From assembly GCF_004403185.1 (NCBI RefSeq), contig NZ_SOHJ01000014.1, positions 1-64,000 on the forward strand: a stretch of DNA of 64,000 nt, read 5' to 3'. The stretch is from Cryobacterium suzukii (GTDB lineage Bacteria; Actinomycetota; Actinomycetes; Actinomycetales; Microbacteriaceae). How positions within the stretch are numbered: the stretch's first letter is position 1; every line of letters begins with the position of its first letter. This document shows positions 63,404-64,000 of the stretch, in pieces. Below the pieces are notes generated by a model. The model was not told where the DNA came from and made no database searches. It saw only the letters and a program-made list of their open reading frames with translations. A program made the position numbers and the translations under genes.

Positions 63404-64000
63404 GTGCAGCAATACCATGTTCGAGTTCACAAGAGCGACGAGAATCTGGCCCGCGAGGACCAGCTGGCCTGGAAGATCGCCGAGGTCGCCGCCGACCCCG
63501 CTGCGGTCTCCGAGGAAGTGACCGAGATGGTCATCAACCGCGTGATCGACAACGCTTCCGTTGCCGCGGCCAGCCTGACCCGTCGCCCGGTGATCGCTGC
63601 TCGCTCGCAGGCACTCGCACACCCGCGTTCCAACGGTGGCGATGGCGCGAGCGTGTTCGGCCTCCCACCGGCACGCCGGGTTTCCCCGGAGTGGGCAGCC
63701 TGGGCCAACGGCGTCGCCGTTCGCGAACTCGACTACCACGACACCTTTCTGGCCGCCGAATATTCCCACCCGGGCGACAACATCCCACCGATCACGGCCG
63801 TCGCCCAGCACCTCGCGGCGTCGCGCGGCCTGACCGGCAGCGACCTGATTCGCGGCATCGCTACCGGCTACGAGATCCAGATTGACCTGGTGAAATCGAT
63901 CAGCCTGCACGCGCACAAGATCGACCACGTTGCCCACCTCGGCCCGTCGGTCGCTGCCGGCATCGGAACCCTCCTCGGCCTCGACAAGGAAATCATCTTC
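63404..64000 (+). CDS. prpD: 2-methylcitrate dehydratase PrpD (MmgE/PrpD family), 5' part
   Basis: GTG 63404 with GAAGGGATCC upstream opens a frame that runs off the window after 199 codons ([19 protein letters not shown]). Family pieces are [32 protein letters not shown] and [17 protein letters not shown]. PrpD converts 2-methylcitrate to methylaconitate in propionate catabolism. Other methylcitrate genes (prpB, prpC) may follow outside the window. Confidence 0.92.
   Translation, partial: MQQYHVRVHKSDENLAREDQLAWKIAEVAADPAAVSEEVTEMVINRVIDNASVAAASLTRRPVIAARSQALAHPRSNGGDGASVFGLPPARRVSPEWAAWANGVAVRELDYHDTFLAAEYSHPGDNIPPITAVAQHLAASRGLTGSDLIRGIATGYEIQIDLVKSISLHAHKIDHVAHLGPSVAAGIGTLLGLDKEIIF

Overview
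The window is high-GC actinobacterial chromosome, most likely from a member of the Microbacteriaceae (Cryobacterium/Leifsonia-like). That placement rests on WhiB1, MtrA-MtrB-LpqB, SigH with a zinc-type anti-sigma factor, the mycobacterial-type fused 2-oxoglutarate enzyme Kgd, GuaB1 and PdtaS, on many 4-bp overlapping genes, and on frequent GTG starts. The genus cannot be fixed from sequence reading alone. Nothing here looks like a prophage, insertion sequence, CRISPR array or plasmid. I see no tRNA gene; the only RNA gene is the 3' end of a 5S rRNA at the left edge, so an rRNA operon ends here. || Layout. 1-1345: 5S tail, two tandem terminators, a long hairpin, a two-gene cassette of small unknown proteins and a small membrane protein. 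1346-5664: an FdhF/YdeP-like molybdopterin oxidoreductase, then an oxalate/formate-type MFS transporter. 5828-8885: a 2-oxoglutarate/Fe(II) oxygenase, an RDD membrane protein and a divergent SpoIIM-like membrane protein. 8988-14524: a tightly overlapping operon with MoxR ATPase, DUF58, DUF4350, DUF4129 and a polytopic membrane protein. 14678-23344: mtrA, mtrB, lpqB, comF-like, hpf and secA, covering envelope signalling, ribosome hibernation and protein export. 23438-28134: a Rv3235-like gene, an unknown gene, a SAF protein, a CpaE/ParA-like ATPase and the PdtaS kinase. 28345-34121: whiB1, a membrane protein, bcp, aroA-rsgA, sigH-rshA and a glyoxalase-fold protein. 34329-42477: kgd, guaB1 and two CNNM/CBS proteins. 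42679-49926: a small glyoxalase-fold protein, NAD(P)HX dehydratase, a GT87-like membrane protein, a P-type ATPase, a thiamine-binding protein and an MFS exporter. 49981-53186: a two-component system with an extra membrane pseudokinase. 53258-57887: metX, metY, an acyltransferase and an SDR. 58604-64000: a short-chain carboxylate module (prpE, DUF485, actP, a GntR regulator and the start of prpD). || How it fits together. From memory, the order of mtrA to whiB1 follows Mycobacterium tuberculosis Rv3246c to Rv3219. The guaB1-CNNM-CNNM set recalls Rv1843c to Rv1841c, and the MoxR/DUF set recalls Rv3690 to Rv3695. Most genes are therefore ancient actinobacterial core. The less explained content is in the MoxR-DUF operon, the degenerate kinase, the arginine-for-lysine ParA-like ATPase, and several families of intergenic palindromes and tandem repeats. 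I found no clearly novel defence or mobile system. The best-supported regulatory find is a SigH-type promoter placed for sigH autoregulation.
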